This document shows, piece by piece, positions 7,633 through 16,412 of a stretch of 49,230 nt of DNA. The stretch covers positions 1 through 49,230 of the forward strand of contig DAOTXW010000002.1 in NCBI GenBank assembly GCA_034435035.1, given 5' to 3'. Origin of the DNA: JAHEME01 sp034435035. Lineage in GTDB: Bacteria > Chloroflexota > Anaerolineae > Aggregatilineales > UBA3940. A program made the translations under genes and the position numbers. The notes beneath the pieces are model-generated. The model was not told where the DNA came from, did no database searches, and worked only from the letters and a program-made list of their open reading frames with translations. Positions within the stretch are counted from its first letter, which is position 1. The number at the start of each line of letters is the position of its first letter.

Positions 7633-8453
7633 TGACCGGCTTCACCCGCACCGGCACCATCCTGGACGAGATCGTGACGCACAAGGCTGCGGAGGTCGCC
7701 GGGCAGGCCCGGCGCGTCCCCCTGGCGCAGGTGGAAGAAGCAGTCAGGCTCGCGCCGCCGCCCCGCGACCTGGCCGCCGCGCTGCGCCGGGAGTCGATCG
7801 CCCTGATCGCAGAAGTCAAGCATGCGTCCCCCAGCCGGGGTGTGCTGATCGACCCATTCGACCCAGTGGCGCTCGCCCGCGCCTACGGGCAGGGCGGCGC
7901 GGCGGCCATCTCGGTGCTGACCGACGAGCGCTTCTTCCAGGGACGCCTTGACCATCTGAAAGCAGTGAGACAGGCGGTTGAGGCGCCGGTTCTGCGCAAA
8001 GACTTCATCATCGATCCTTACCAGGTCGTTGAAGGGCGCGCAGCCGGCGCGGACGCCCTGCTGCTGATCGCCGCCGTGCTGGGCGATGCCCGGCTGGCTG
8101 AACTGCACGGCCTGATCACCGCGCTGGGCATGTCCGCGCTGGTGGAAGTGCATACCGGGGCCGAGATGGCGCGCGCGCTGGCGGTGGGGGCTGTCCTGGT
8201 CGGCATCAACAACCGCGATCTGCGAACGTTCGAGGTGGACCTTGAAACCACCGTCCGGCTGGCCCGGCTGGCGCCGCCCGGCGTGACACTGGTGGCCGAA
8301 AGCGGCATCCACACCGCCGAGGATGTGCGCCGCATGGGCGAGGTGGGCGTGCACGCCGTCCTGGTGGGCGAGGCGCTGGTAAGCGCCGGCCCGGCACTGC
8401 CGGAACGCCTGCGGGCTTTCAGCAGCCAGCCGCGCCCCGGAGGCGGGGCATGA
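7632..8453 (+). CDS. trpC: Indole-3-glycerol-phosphate synthase
   Basis: Cyclises and decarboxylates CdRP to indole-3-glycerol phosphate. The TIM barrel of 273 residues carries Glu61 and Lys63 in LIAEVKHASPSRG, the catalytic Lys in VLRKDFIIDPYQV, VGINNRDL, and the phosphate-site ESGI. It overlaps trpD by one base and trpF by four (ATGA). It is a stand-alone protein, not fused to TrpF as in enteric bacteria. Confidence 0.97.
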   Translation: MTGFTRTGTILDEIVTHKAAEVAGQARRVPLAQVEEAVRLAPPPRDLAAALRRESIALIAEVKHASPSRGVLIDPFDPVALARAYGQGGAAAISVLTDERFFQGRLDHLKAVRQAVEAPVLRKDFIIDPYQVVEGRAAGADALLLIAAVLGDARLAELHGLITALGMSALVEVHTGAEMARALAVGAVLVGINNRDLRTFEVDLETTVRLARLAPPGVTLVAESGIHTAEDVRRMGEVGVHAVLVGEALVSAGPALPERLRAFSSQPRPGGGA

Positions 8454-9115
8454 TCTGCATCAAGGTCTGCGGCATCACCGTGCTGGAGGACGCGCTGGCG
8501 GCCCATGCAGCCGGGGCGGACATGCTGGGCCTCAACTTCTACCCGGCCAGTCCGCGCGCGATCGCCTGGCCGGCAGCGCAGACGTTGACGGCGGCGCTGC
8601 GTGCTGAACTGAGCGCAGCCTGCCCTCTGCTGGTCGGCGTGTTTGTCAACGAAAGCTGGGAGACCCTCACTGCGGTGAAGATGTTTGTGGGGCTTGATCT
8701 GATCCAGCTCAGTGGCGACGAGCCCGCCGATCTGCTGGCCCGGCTGGGCGGCAGTGCCGTCAAGGCCATCCGGCCCCGGAACATCGCTGAAGCGCTGCGG
8801 CAGTCCGGAGAGTATGCCCCGCACGGCCCATCCGACCGGCGCCTGCCGTCGCTGCTGCTGGATGCCTATCATCCCGCGCTGTACGGCGGCACCGGCGAGC
8901 CGGCCAACACCCGGGTGGCGCTGGCGCTGCGCGAGCGCGTGCCTCGCCTGATGCTGGCCGGCGGCCTGACACCGGACAACGTGGCCGGGCGCGTGCAGGC
9001 GATCCGTCCGTGGGGCGTGGATGTGGCGGGAGGCGTGGAGGGCGCCATGCCGGGCCGCAAAGATGCCGGCAAGATGCGAGCGTTCGTCCAGGCGGCGCGG
9101 GCTGCTTCCCGCTGA
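8450..9115 (+). CDS. trpF: Phosphoribosylanthranilate isomerase
   Basis: Amadori rearrangement of PRA to CdRP. The 221-residue TIM barrel begins MICIKVCGIT with the catalytic Cys7. It also shows LNFYPASPR, GVFVNES, the catalytic-Asp region LLDAYHP, and the phosphate-binding end LAGGLTPDNV and GVDVAGGVE. Start and stop codons of trpC and trpF overlap (ATGA). A 146-base gap follows before trpB, unlike the tight spacing elsewhere in the operon. Confidence 0.96.
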   Translation: MICIKVCGITVLEDALAAHAAGADMLGLNFYPASPRAIAWPAAQTLTAALRAELSAACPLLVGVFVNESWETLTAVKMFVGLDLIQLSGDEPADLLARLGGSAVKAIRPRNIAEALRQSGEYAPHGPSDRRLPSLLLDAYHPALYGGTGEPANTRVALALRERVPRLMLAGGLTPDNVAGRVQAIRPWGVDVAGGVEGAMPGRKDAGKMRAFVQAARAASR

Positions 9116-9224
9116 ACGGACCGGCGCTATGCTGCCGGCCCGTTCGATCTCCGGCAAAACAGAAGCGCGATGACTGCCCTTTTCTGGCAGCTCAGCCGGA
9201 AGCGCCGCGCGGCTCTGCCGGCAA

Positions 9225-9233
9225 TGGTATGAT
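9225..9233 (+). promoter_or_regulatory. Possible internal promoter before trpB
   Basis: The gap between trpF and trpB contains TGGTATGAT, an extended -10 match (TGn plus TATGAT), about 30 bases before the trpB start. There is no clear -35. It could supply T-box-independent trpBA expression. Confidence 0.35.
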
Positions 9234-9261
9234 TATCCTGATGAATCGCTGAGCGAGACCC

Positions 9262-10467
9262 ATGACATCGACACTGCCTGATTCCCGCGGCTACTTCGGC
9301 GCCTACGGCGGGCGCTTCGTCCCCGAGACACTGATCCCCGCGCTGGATGCGCTGGAGGCGGCCTACCACGCCGCGCTGGCCGATCCGGCCTTTGGCCAGC
9401 AGCTCGCCGATCTGCAGCGCACCTACACGGGCCGCCCGACGCCGATCACCTATGCCGCCCGGCTGTCCGATCATCTCGGCGGGGCGCGCATCTACCTCAA
9501 GCGCGAGGACCTGGCGCACACCGGAGCGCACAAGATCAACAATGCGCTGGGGCAGGCGCTGCTGGCCCGGCGCATGGGCAAACAGCGCATCGTGGCCGAG
9601 ACCGGCGCGGGCCAGCACGGAGTTGCCAGCGCCACCGCCTGCGCGCTGCTGGGGCTGGACTGCCAGGTCTATATGGGCCGCGTCGATATGGCCCGCCAGC
9701 AGCCCAACGTCTTCCGGATGCAGCTGCTGGGCGCGGAGGTGATCGCCGTGGACAGCGGCAGCCGGACGCTCAAGGATGCCATCAACGAGGCCATCCGGGA
9801 CTGGGTGACGAACGTCGAAACGACACACTACCTGCTCGGCTCGGCGCTGGGGCCGCATCCCTACCCGCTGATCGTCCGCGACTTTCAGAGCGTAATCGGC
9901 CTTGAGGCGCGGTCGCAGATGCTGGAAGCCGTTGGCCGCCTGCCCGATGCCTGCATCGCGTGCGTGGGGGGCGGCAGCAACGCCATCGGCCTGTTTCATG
10001 CTTTCCGGGATGACGAAGCGGTGGCACTGATCGGCGTCGAAGCCGGCGGGCGCGGGATCGCCTCCGGGCAGCATGCCGCCCGCTTCGCCGATCCGGCGCT
10101 CGGGCGGCCCGGCGTCCTGCACGGGACGCGCTCCTACGTGCTGCAGGACGCCGACGGGCAGATCGCGCTCACGCACAGCGTCTCGGCGGGCCTGGACTAC
10201 GCCTCGGTCGGCCCGGAGCATGCCTATCTGCGCGAGGCCGAGCGCGCCTTCTACACCTCGGCCACCGACGCCGAGGCGCTGGCCGCCTTCCATCTGCTGA
10301 GCCGGCTGGAGGGCATCATCCCCGCGCTGGAGAGCGCCCACGCCATCGCCGAGGCCATCCGGCGGGCGCCCACCCTGCCCCGCAGCGCGATCCTGCTGGT
10401 CAATCTGTCGGGCCGGGGGGATAAAGATCTGGACACCGTGATGCGCGAATCCGGAGCTGAGCCATGA
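9262..10467 (+). CDS. trpB: Tryptophan synthase beta chain
   Basis: PLP enzyme joining indole and serine to make tryptophan. The 401-residue length matches TrpB1 proteins. It begins with the typical GYFGAYGGRFVPETL. Lys91 in HTGAHKINN is the Schiff-base residue. The phosphate cradle is CVGGGSNAIGLF, and AGLDYASVGPEHAYL supplies the COMM-like region. The stop overlaps the trpA start by four bases, fitting formation of the alpha2-beta2 complex. A weak GAGCGAGA site precedes the ATG. Confidence 0.97.
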   Translation: MTSTLPDSRGYFGAYGGRFVPETLIPALDALEAAYHAALADPAFGQQLADLQRTYTGRPTPITYAARLSDHLGGARIYLKREDLAHTGAHKINNALGQALLARRMGKQRIVAETGAGQHGVASATACALLGLDCQVYMGRVDMARQQPNVFRMQLLGAEVIAVDSGSRTLKDAINEAIRDWVTNVETTHYLLGSALGPHPYPLIVRDFQSVIGLEARSQMLEAVGRLPDACIACVGGGSNAIGLFHAFRDDEAVALIGVEAGGRGIASGQHAARFADPALGRPGVLHGTRSYVLQDADGQIALTHSVSAGLDYASVGPEHAYLREAERAFYTSATDAEALAAFHLLSRLEGIIPALESAHAIAEAIRRAPTLPRSAILLVNLSGRGDKDLDTVMRESGAEP

Positions 10468-11270
10468 CGGCGCCGGGCCGGCCGGAGTCCGGCCGCGAGG
10501 CTATCGCGGCGATGTTCGCCGCTGCGCGGGCACGGGGGCACGCCGCTTTCCTGCCTTACTACCCCATCGGCTACCCGACCTATGAAGAGTCGCTGGACGT
10601 GATCGCGGCGCTGGCAGCGGCGGGCGCGGACGGCTTCGAGATCGGCATCCCGTTCAGCGATCCGCTGGCCGACGGCCCGACCATCCAGGCCGCCACACAG
10701 ACGGCGCTGGAGAACGGCGTCACCGTCCAGACCTGCCTCGATGCCGTGGCGGCTCTGCGTGCGCGGGGTATCGGCCAGCCGATGCTGCTGATGGGGTATC
10801 TCAATCCGCTGCTGGCCTATGGCCCGGAGCGCCTGGTCCGCGCCGCCCGGCAGGCGGGGGCCGATGGCCTGATCATCCCCGACCTGCCGCCCGAAGAGGC
10901 TGCGCGGTTCGCCCCGGCCTGCGCCGAAGCCGGCCTGGCGCTGGTGTTCTTCGCCGCGCCAACCAGCACGCCGGAGCGCATCGCCCTGGCAGCCCGGCAG
11001 GCCACCGGCTTCCTGTACGCGGTGTCGCTCACCGGCGTCACCGGCGCCCGCGCCGATCTGCCGCCGGGGCTGGGCGAGTTCATCGCCCGGGTGCGCGCCA
11101 GCACCGACCTGCCGCTGGTGCTGGGGTTCGGCATCAGCACGCCCGATCAGGCCCGGCTGATGGATGGGCTGGTCGATGGCTTCATCGTCGGCAGCGCGCG
11201 GGTGCGCGCCGCCGGCGGGGGGGTAGAATCGGCGCGGGCGCTGGCTGCCAGCCTGCGGGCTGCGCCGTGA
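10464..11270 (+). CDS. trpA: Tryptophan synthase alpha chain
   Basis: Cleaves indole-3-glycerol phosphate and channels indole to TrpB. The 268-residue TIM barrel has catalytic Glu59 in GFEIGIPFSDP and Asp70 in LADGP, plus the phosphate-site residues in LTGVTGA and LGFGIST. The N-terminal strand reads PYYPIGYPTYEES where most homologues have a TAGDP-type motif, a modest variation. It is the last trp gene, and the S9 peptidase follows 27 bases later on the same strand. Confidence 0.96.
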   Translation: MTAPGRPESGREAIAAMFAAARARGHAAFLPYYPIGYPTYEESLDVIAALAAAGADGFEIGIPFSDPLADGPTIQAATQTALENGVTVQTCLDAVAALRARGIGQPMLLMGYLNPLLAYGPERLVRAARQAGADGLIIPDLPPEEAARFAPACAEAGLALVFFAAPTSTPERIALAARQATGFLYAVSLTGVTGARADLPPGLGEFIARVRASTDLPLVLGFGISTPDQARLMDGLVDGFIVGSARVRAAGGGVESARALAASLRAAP

Positions 11271-11297
11271 TCCTTCCCCACACCCGGAGGACGCTCG

Positions 11298-13154
11298 ATG
11301 GCCGATCCGACCCCGACCCCGTTCCTGGACTCCCTGCTGGCGCTGCCCACCTGCTATTCGCCCAAGCCCTCGCCGGATGGGCGGTGGGTGGCTTTTGAGT
11401 GGTACCGGGTGCATGAGAACATGGATGTGTTCCTCGTCCCCGCGGATGGCTCGGCGCCGCCCGTGGCGCTCACCCATACCCCGGAGCTGACCGAGCTGGT
11501 GAGCTGGACGCCCGACTCGCGGGCGGTGATCGTGCAGGAAGATCACGACGGCGATGAGCGGGCGCGGCTGTTCCGCGTCGCTATTGATGCGCCGGGCGTG
11601 ATGATCCCGCTGACGGAGGATCGCCCGCCCTACTTCCTGCGCGGCGGCGATCTGCACCCCAACGGACGCGACCTGTTCTACGCGATGAACTACGACACGG
11701 CAGCCGGGCAGGTCACTGAACCGCCGTGGATCTACCGGCATGATCTGGAGACGGGTCAGCGCGTCCCGCTGGCCCGGGCCGCTCGCCCATCTTACACCAT
11801 CCCCCGTCTCAATCGGCAGGGGACGCATGTGCTCTACCAGCGGCGCGACCGCCACCCCGCCGGCATACAGATCTGGCTGGTGGATGTAGAGGGGCAGCAG
11901 GACCGCGAGATCCTGCACTTTGGCGACGCGGTCAAGGTCATCACCGCCCTGTGGCTGCCGGACGGGCAGCGCATCGCCTTTCTGAGCGAGGCGACGGCCA
12001 TCGGCCGGGCGCAGGATCATATCAGCCTGGGCCTGTACCACCTGGCTGACGGCGCGATCCGCTGGCTGATCGACGATCCCACCCGGACGCTGGAGGGAAT
12101 CACCATCAGCCCGGACGGGCTGATCGTCGTCGATGAGGTCCGGGGCGCCCGCCATCACACCTCCAGGCTGGACCCGGACAGCGAGCAGGAGACGGCCTTT
12201 CTGCCCATCGACGGCAACCTGATCCCCTTTGCCCGCACACCGGATGACCGCTGGCTGGCCGAATACGACTCATCGTCGTGGCCGCAGGAGATCGTCAGCT
12301 TCAGCGGCGAGCCGCGCTCGCCGGGCGACCTGCGCTCGCTGACGCAGGTCTGGGAGCGCACCCCCCTGCGCCGGGGCGATCTGGCGCCGGCGGAGGATTT
12401 CCGCTGGCGGTCAGCGGATGGACTGGAGATCCAGGGCTGGCTGTACCGTGCCAGCCCTAATCCACGCCGCGCCATTCTGTACATTCACGGCGGCCCCACC
12501 TGGCACTCGGAAGATCGCATTAATCCGCAGATCCAGTATCTCGTCTCGCAGGGCTTCAATGTGCTGGACGTGAACTACCGGGGCAGCACCGGCTTCGGCA
12601 AGCCCTTCCGGCTGGCGATCAAGGCCGACGGCTGGGGCGGGCGTGAGCAGGACGACATCGCGGCCGGGGCCAGCGCCCTGATCGCCGCGGGGCTGGCCGA
12701 TCCGGGCCGGGTGGGCATCACCGGCACCTCCTACGGCGGCTACAGCGCCTGGTGCGCCATCACCCGGCAGCCGCCGGAGATCATCGGGGCCGCCGCGCCG
12801 ATCTGCGGCATGACCGATCTGGTGGTCGATTACGAAACAACCCGCCCCGATCTGCGCCCCCTGAGCGAGGAAATGATGGGCGGCTCCCCCGCGCAGGTCC
12901 CTGATCGCTACCGGGAACGCTCGCCGATCCACTTCGTGCAGGACATCCGGGGAAGTCTGCTGATCGTGCAGGGTGCGATGGATCCCAACGTCACGCCGCA
13001 GAATGTCACCGATGTGGTCGAGCGCCTGAAGGCGCACGGCATCGCCTACGACCTGCTGGTATTTGAGGACGAGGGGCACGGGATCGTCAAGCCGACCAAC
13101 CAGCGCCGCCTGTACACCGCGCTGGCCGGGTTCTTCGATTCGGCGCTGCGCTGA
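11298..13154 (+). CDS. S9-family serine peptidase (acylaminoacyl-peptidase/prolyl oligopeptidase type)
   Basis: A 618-residue protein with an N-terminal beta-propeller (TolB/WD-like blades, about residues 15-350) and a C-terminal alpha/beta-hydrolase peptidase domain. The likely triad is Ser478 in GTSYGGYS, Asp562 in GAMDPN and His594 in DEGHG. The oxyanion-hole segment IHGGPTWHSEDR is present. No signal peptide is seen, so it is probably cytoplasmic and trims oligopeptides or N-blocked peptides. The start has CGGAGG about 8 bases upstream. The close spacing suggests read-through from the trp operon, although no functional link is obvious. Confidence 0.92.
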   Translation: MADPTPTPFLDSLLALPTCYSPKPSPDGRWVAFEWYRVHENMDVFLVPADGSAPPVALTHTPELTELVSWTPDSRAVIVQEDHDGDERARLFRVAIDAPGVMIPLTEDRPPYFLRGGDLHPNGRDLFYAMNYDTAAGQVTEPPWIYRHDLETGQRVPLARAARPSYTIPRLNRQGTHVLYQRRDRHPAGIQIWLVDVEGQQDREILHFGDAVKVITALWLPDGQRIAFLSEATAIGRAQDHISLGLYHLADGAIRWLIDDPTRTLEGITISPDGLIVVDEVRGARHHTSRLDPDSEQETAFLPIDGNLIPFARTPDDRWLAEYDSSSWPQEIVSFSGEPRSPGDLRSLTQVWERTPLRRGDLAPAEDFRWRSADGLEIQGWLYRASPNPRRAILYIHGGPTWHSEDRINPQIQYLVSQGFNVLDVNYRGSTGFGKPFRLAIKADGWGGREQDDIAAGASALIAAGLADPGRVGITGTSYGGYSAWCAITRQPPEIIGAAAPICGMTDLVVDYETTRPDLRPLSEEMMGGSPAQVPDRYRERSPIHFVQDIRGSLLIVQGAMDPNVTPQNVTDVVERLKAHGIAYDLLVFEDEGHGIVKPTNQRRLYTALAGFFDSALR

Positions 13155-13218
13155 GGTTGCAGGCGCCGGGACGCGCCGCTATCTTCAGCATGCATACTCT
13201 GCAAGGAGGCGGGACCTG

Positions 13219-13683
13219 ATGAGCGTTCCACCGGCCATCGGCGAGATGGCACCCGACTTTGAGGCGGTGACGGATACCGGCGAGACCGTGCGCCTGAGCG
13301 ACTACCGCGGCCAGCGGGTCGTGCTGTACTTCTACCCCAAAGATGATACGCCGGGCTGCACCACGCAGTCCTGCGGGTTCCGCGATCACTACCCCGAGAT
13401 CGTGGAGAAGAATGCTGTCGTGCTGGGAGTCAGCCCGGACAGCGCCGCGAGCCACCGCCAGTTCAAGAGCAAGTTCTCTCTGCCCTTCACGCTGCTGGTG
13501 GATGCCGATCACCGCATCGCCGAGCAGTACGGCACCTGGGGCGAGAAGTCCATGATGGGCAAGAAGTACATGGGCATCATCCGCAGCCACTTCGTGATCG
13601 ACGAACAGGGCCGCATCGCTGACGCTCATGTGAAGGTCAGCCCGAACGACAGCGTCGCTCTGGCCCTCAAGGCGCTGGGCTAG
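13219..13683 (+). CDS. bcp: Thioredoxin-dependent peroxiredoxin (Bcp/PrxQ type)
   Basis: A 154-residue peroxidase that reduces hydrogen peroxide and organic hydroperoxides. The peroxidatic Cys lies in FYPKDDTPGCTTQSCGF, and the second Cys five residues later is the usual PrxQ resolving Cys. The ATG has a strong AAGGAGG site 9 bases upstream, which decides the start over longer frames. It follows the S9 gene by 64 bases and converges on pgi with a 7-base gap. Confidence 0.95.
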   Translation: MSVPPAIGEMAPDFEAVTDTGETVRLSDYRGQRVVLYFYPKDDTPGCTTQSCGFRDHYPEIVEKNAVVLGVSPDSAASHRQFKSKFSLPFTLLVDADHRIAEQYGTWGEKSMMGKKYMGIIRSHFVIDEQGRIADAHVKVSPNDSVALALKALG

Positions 13684-13690
13684 GCCGCGA

Positions 13691-15343
13691 TCAGCCCAGG
13701 CCGGCGGCCAGCCTCTCCAGCCCGCCGGGGATGTCGCTGCCCAGATGGACGTGCAGCACGCGCCGTCCGGCGGCTTCCAGCGCGTCCCGGTCGCCGAGCG
13801 CCTGCGCCAGCGCCAGCACGCCGTAGGTCATCGAAGACCGGTCGGACCCGGCCTCATCGGGGATCGGCAGGTCGCGCGGGTGATCGGCGGTCAGCAGCAG
13901 GAAGCGCCCGCGCCCGGCATCGCCTTTGTGCAGCTGTCCGGTTGAATGCAGATAGCGCGGCCCGTAGCCGACAGTCACTGCCAGCCGGGCCGCATCGCGG
14001 ATGGCATGCCGCAGTTCCTGGAGGCGGACACTGGTCAGCAGGTCGGGCTTGAGAAACGCCTGGATCGCCAGATAGCCGCCAGGCTCCAGGCCGGCGATCA
14101 GTGCCGCCAGCGCGGCCCCATCCGGCGGAGTCGGGTCGCCGGCGGGGAACTGCCCGGTCTGCTGGTAGGCCGCCACCATCGCCGTCGCCCGCTTCTTGGC
14201 CGATTCTACATCCGGCTGGTCGAACGGGTTGATCCCCAGCAGGTGGCTCGCCACCGCCGTTGCCATCTCCCACAGGAAGAACTGCCCGCCGAGGTCATAC
14301 GCGTCGTCCAGCCGGATGCGGATGACGGGGTGGCCGGCCGCCTGCAGGGCGGCGATTGCCTCTTCGTCGGCGCGATCGCCACCCAGCTGGATGCGGACAA
14401 AAACCCGGTCGGGGCCGTAGACTCCCGGCTCGCCGGGCGCCTCGCCCACCACGGGCAGGATGCCGACGCCCTCCTTGCCCGTGCTTTCAGCGATCAGCTG
14501 CTCCGCCCAGTCGCCAAAGCTCTCGATGCCCGGCGGCAGGATCAGGGTGAGCTTGTCGCGCCCGGCCCGGGCCAGCACACCCAGCGCCGCGCCGAGCCAG
14601 GCCCCCGGATTGTCCGGCGCAGGGACATCCGGCCCGCAGGCCGCCGCCATCGCCGCCGCCCGATCCAGCAGCATGGGCACATCGGCGCCCGCCAGCACTG
14701 CCGGCACGATGCCGAAGAAGGAGAGCGCCGAGTAGCGCCCGCCGATATGAGGGTTGTTCAGGAAGGTGGCCCGGAAGCCGATCTGTTCGCCCAGCCCGGC
14801 CAGGTAGCTGCCGCGGTCGGTGATGGCCATGAAATGATCACCGGCTCGCCGGCGACCGACCTTTTCGGCCACCTGATTGTAGAAGGTCTTGAAGAACGAA
14901 AGCATCTCGACGGTAGTGCCGGATTTGCTCGATACGATGTAGAGGGTCTTTCGGGGATCGTGCGCCTCCAGGGCCGACAGCACCGCGCCCGGATCGGTGC
15001 TGTCCAGCACGGCCAGACTCAGCCCGGCTTTTCCCCCAAAGATCCGGCCGAACAGCTCCGGCGCCAGGCTGGACCCGCCCATGCCGAGCAGCAGCACCCG
15101 CCGATAGCCGGCGTCACGGACGGCCCGCAGCTCGCGGATCATGTCGCGGATGTTGACACGCACCTGATCGGCGATGACCAGCCAGTCCAGCCGGTTGGCG
15201 ATCTCGGCAGGCTCCGGCTTCCAGACGGTGTGATCCTTCTGCCAGATGCGGCGGGGGATGTCGCGGTGGGCCATCTCGGCCAGCGCGGACTCCACAGCCC
15301 CGCCATAGTCGCCGAGGTGAGCGGACAGATCGGGTTGGGTCAT
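13691..15343 (-). CDS. pgi: Glucose-6-phosphate isomerase
   Basis: Interconverts glucose 6-phosphate and fructose 6-phosphate. The 550-residue protein has two SIS-type sugar-isomerase domains. LLLGMGGSSLAPELFG and SSKSGTTVEMLSFFK bind the phosphate, and NNPHIGGRYSALS and the C-terminal GYGPRYLHSTGQLHKG follow. It resembles the isomerase half of transaldolase-isomerase fusions; no transaldolase domain is attached here. The start at 15343 (MTQPDL) is preferred over a GTG or ATG 17 codons upstream because an AGGAGAG site precedes it and homology begins there. Confidence 0.93.
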   Translation of the reverse strand: MTQPDLSAHLGDYGGAVESALAEMAHRDIPRRIWQKDHTVWKPEPAEIANRLDWLVIADQVRVNIRDMIRELRAVRDAGYRRVLLLGMGGSSLAPELFGRIFGGKAGLSLAVLDSTDPGAVLSALEAHDPRKTLYIVSSKSGTTVEMLSFFKTFYNQVAEKVGRRRAGDHFMAITDRGSYLAGLGEQIGFRATFLNNPHIGGRYSALSFFGIVPAVLAGADVPMLLDRAAAMAAACGPDVPAPDNPGAWLGAALGVLARAGRDKLTLILPPGIESFGDWAEQLIAESTGKEGVGILPVVGEAPGEPGVYGPDRVFVRIQLGGDRADEEAIAALQAAGHPVIRIRLDDAYDLGGQFFLWEMATAVASHLLGINPFDQPDVESAKKRATAMVAAYQQTGQFPAGDPTPPDGAALAALIAGLEPGGYLAIQAFLKPDLLTSVRLQELRHAIRDAARLAVTVGYGPRYLHSTGQLHKGDAGRGRFLLLTADHPRDLPIPDEAGSDRSSMTYGVLALAQALGDRDALEAAGRRVLHVHLGSDIPGGLERLAAGLG

Positions 15344-15371
15344 GGCGGCTCTGCTCTCCTGTGTGCGCCCT

Positions 15372-15400
15372 GTGGATACACCTTTCCTGCGCAAAGATCA
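15372..15400 (-). promoter_or_regulatory. Weak promoter candidate for pgi
   Basis: The minus strand has TTGATC (15395-15400), 17 bases and TATCCA (15372-15377). The -35 matches 4/6 and the -10 only 3/6. It follows the terminator of the upstream gene, which is where a pgi promoter is needed. Confidence 0.3.
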
Positions 15401-15413
15401 AGCGGGCGGGCAG

Positions 15414-15438
15414 CAAAAAGGGGCGGCCTGCGCCGCCC
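15414..15438 (-). terminator. Terminator after the DUF1295 gene
   Basis: The minus strand forms an 8-bp perfect GC stem (15419-15426 with 15431-15438) with a 4-base loop, followed by TTTTT. It starts 18 bases after the DUF1295 stop codon and separates it from pgi. Confidence 0.8.
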
Positions 15439-15456
15439 CCGCCTCACCGGCCCCGG

Positions 15457-16248
15457 TCAGTTCCGGGGGTTTCGGGGGAACCAGGGGATGAAGGCGCTCG
15501 TGCGCTCGATGTAGTCCCGGTACTGGGGCTTCTCCACCGCCAGCGTCTTTTCTAACAGTGCCACCCCTGAGACTCGCACCAGCAGGAACGTCATCATCAG
15601 CGGCGCGTACAGCGTGAGGAAGCCCAGCGGCGTCCCCAGGGCGATCAAGCCGTAGGCCCACCACTGCGCCGCATCGCCGAAGTAGTTGGGATGGCGCGTG
15701 TAGCGCCAGACGCCCCGATCCAGCACCCTGCCTTTGTTGGCCGGGTCGGCCTTGAAGCGGGCCAGCTGGGCGTCGCCCACCGCCTCGAAGAAGAAACCCA
15801 CCGCCCACACCCCGACAGCCGCATAGTCGAGGAGAGTCAGGCGGGCCGGGCTGGCATCGAACTGAGCCTTGAGCAGCGGGCTGGAGATCAGCCACATCAG
15901 GAGTCCCTGCAGAATGAAGACCTGGAAGAGGCTCACCCACCACCAGCGCGCGCCATTTTCGGCACGCCACTTCTGGTAGCGGAAGTCCTCCGGCTTGCCG
16001 CGGTTGCGGCTGAAGATGTACAGCGACAGCCGCAGGCCCCACACGGTGACCAGCGCCATCAGCAGGAGCTTGCGGGGCCCGAAGCCATCGGTGAGGGCGA
16101 AATACACCCATCCTGCCATCACGAAGCCCAGCCCCCAGAAAATATCGACGATACTGGCATTCCGGAGGATCAGGCTGGCGATCCACAGGATCGCCATATA
16201 GCCGATGATGATCCCCAGGGTGATCAGGTAAACCTCGAAGAAAGTCAT
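15457..16248 (-). CDS. DUF1295 membrane protein (steroid 5-alpha-reductase-like fold)
   Basis: A 263-residue integral membrane protein with about six to seven hydrophobic segments. It has the DUF1295/isoprenylcysteine methyltransferase-like signature RGVWRYTRHPNYFGDAAQWW and the C-terminal YRDYIERTSAFIPWFP. NAD(P)H-dependent reduction is known for related steroid-reductase-fold proteins, but the substrate of this bacterial family is not established. The ATG at 16248 (MTFFEV) fits a membrane N-terminus better than the in-frame start 21 codons upstream. A TATAAT box lies about 50 bases upstream. Confidence 0.85.
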   Translation of the reverse strand: MTFFEVYLITLGIIIGYMAILWIASLILRNASIVDIFWGLGFVMAGWVYFALTDGFGPRKLLLMALVTVWGLRLSLYIFSRNRGKPEDFRYQKWRAENGARWWWVSLFQVFILQGLLMWLISSPLLKAQFDASPARLTLLDYAAVGVWAVGFFFEAVGDAQLARFKADPANKGRVLDRGVWRYTRHPNYFGDAAQWWAYGLIALGTPLGFLTLYAPLMMTFLLVRVSGVALLEKTLAVEKPQYRDYIERTSAFIPWFPRNPRN

Positions 16249-16299
16249 GATAGTAGCCTTTGTGGCGCGCCGGAGCCGACCGGCATCTGCGATAGCTGG

Positions 16300-16305
16300 A
16301 TTATA
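16300..16305 (-). promoter_or_regulatory. -10 box for the DUF1295 gene
   Basis: The minus strand reads TATAAT, a consensus -10, 52 bases before the start codon. The -35 position is poor. It is divergent from the aminotransferase promoter about 50 bases away. Confidence 0.4.
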
Positions 16306-16354
16306 ATGCACCTGCCGCCCTGATTCATCGCCCTGTGCACGGCTTCACAACTTC

Positions 16355-16363
16355 TGCTACAAT
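16355..16363 (+). promoter_or_regulatory. Extended -10 promoter for the serine-synthesis pair
   Basis: The plus strand reads TGCTACAAT, a TGn-extended -10 with a 5/6 hexamer, about 50 bases before the GTG start of the aminotransferase. Confidence 0.5.
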
Positions 16364-16412
16364 CCGCGGCGGCTGTCTGCCAGTCTCCCCGCATTCAGAA
16401 GGAGGTCTCACC

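Noticed and set aside
9116..9261. Possible frameshifted small gene between trpF and trpB
   Set aside because: No frame in the gap has a start with a ribosome site or resembles a trp enzyme; it is better read as a spacer with a possible promoter.
10251..12158. A 635-codon open frame on the minus strand across trpB, trpA and the S9 peptidase
   Set aside because: It is antisense to three clear genes, has no ribosome site or recognisable product, and is rich in Arg, Gly and Ala as expected for a reverse frame in GC-rich DNA.
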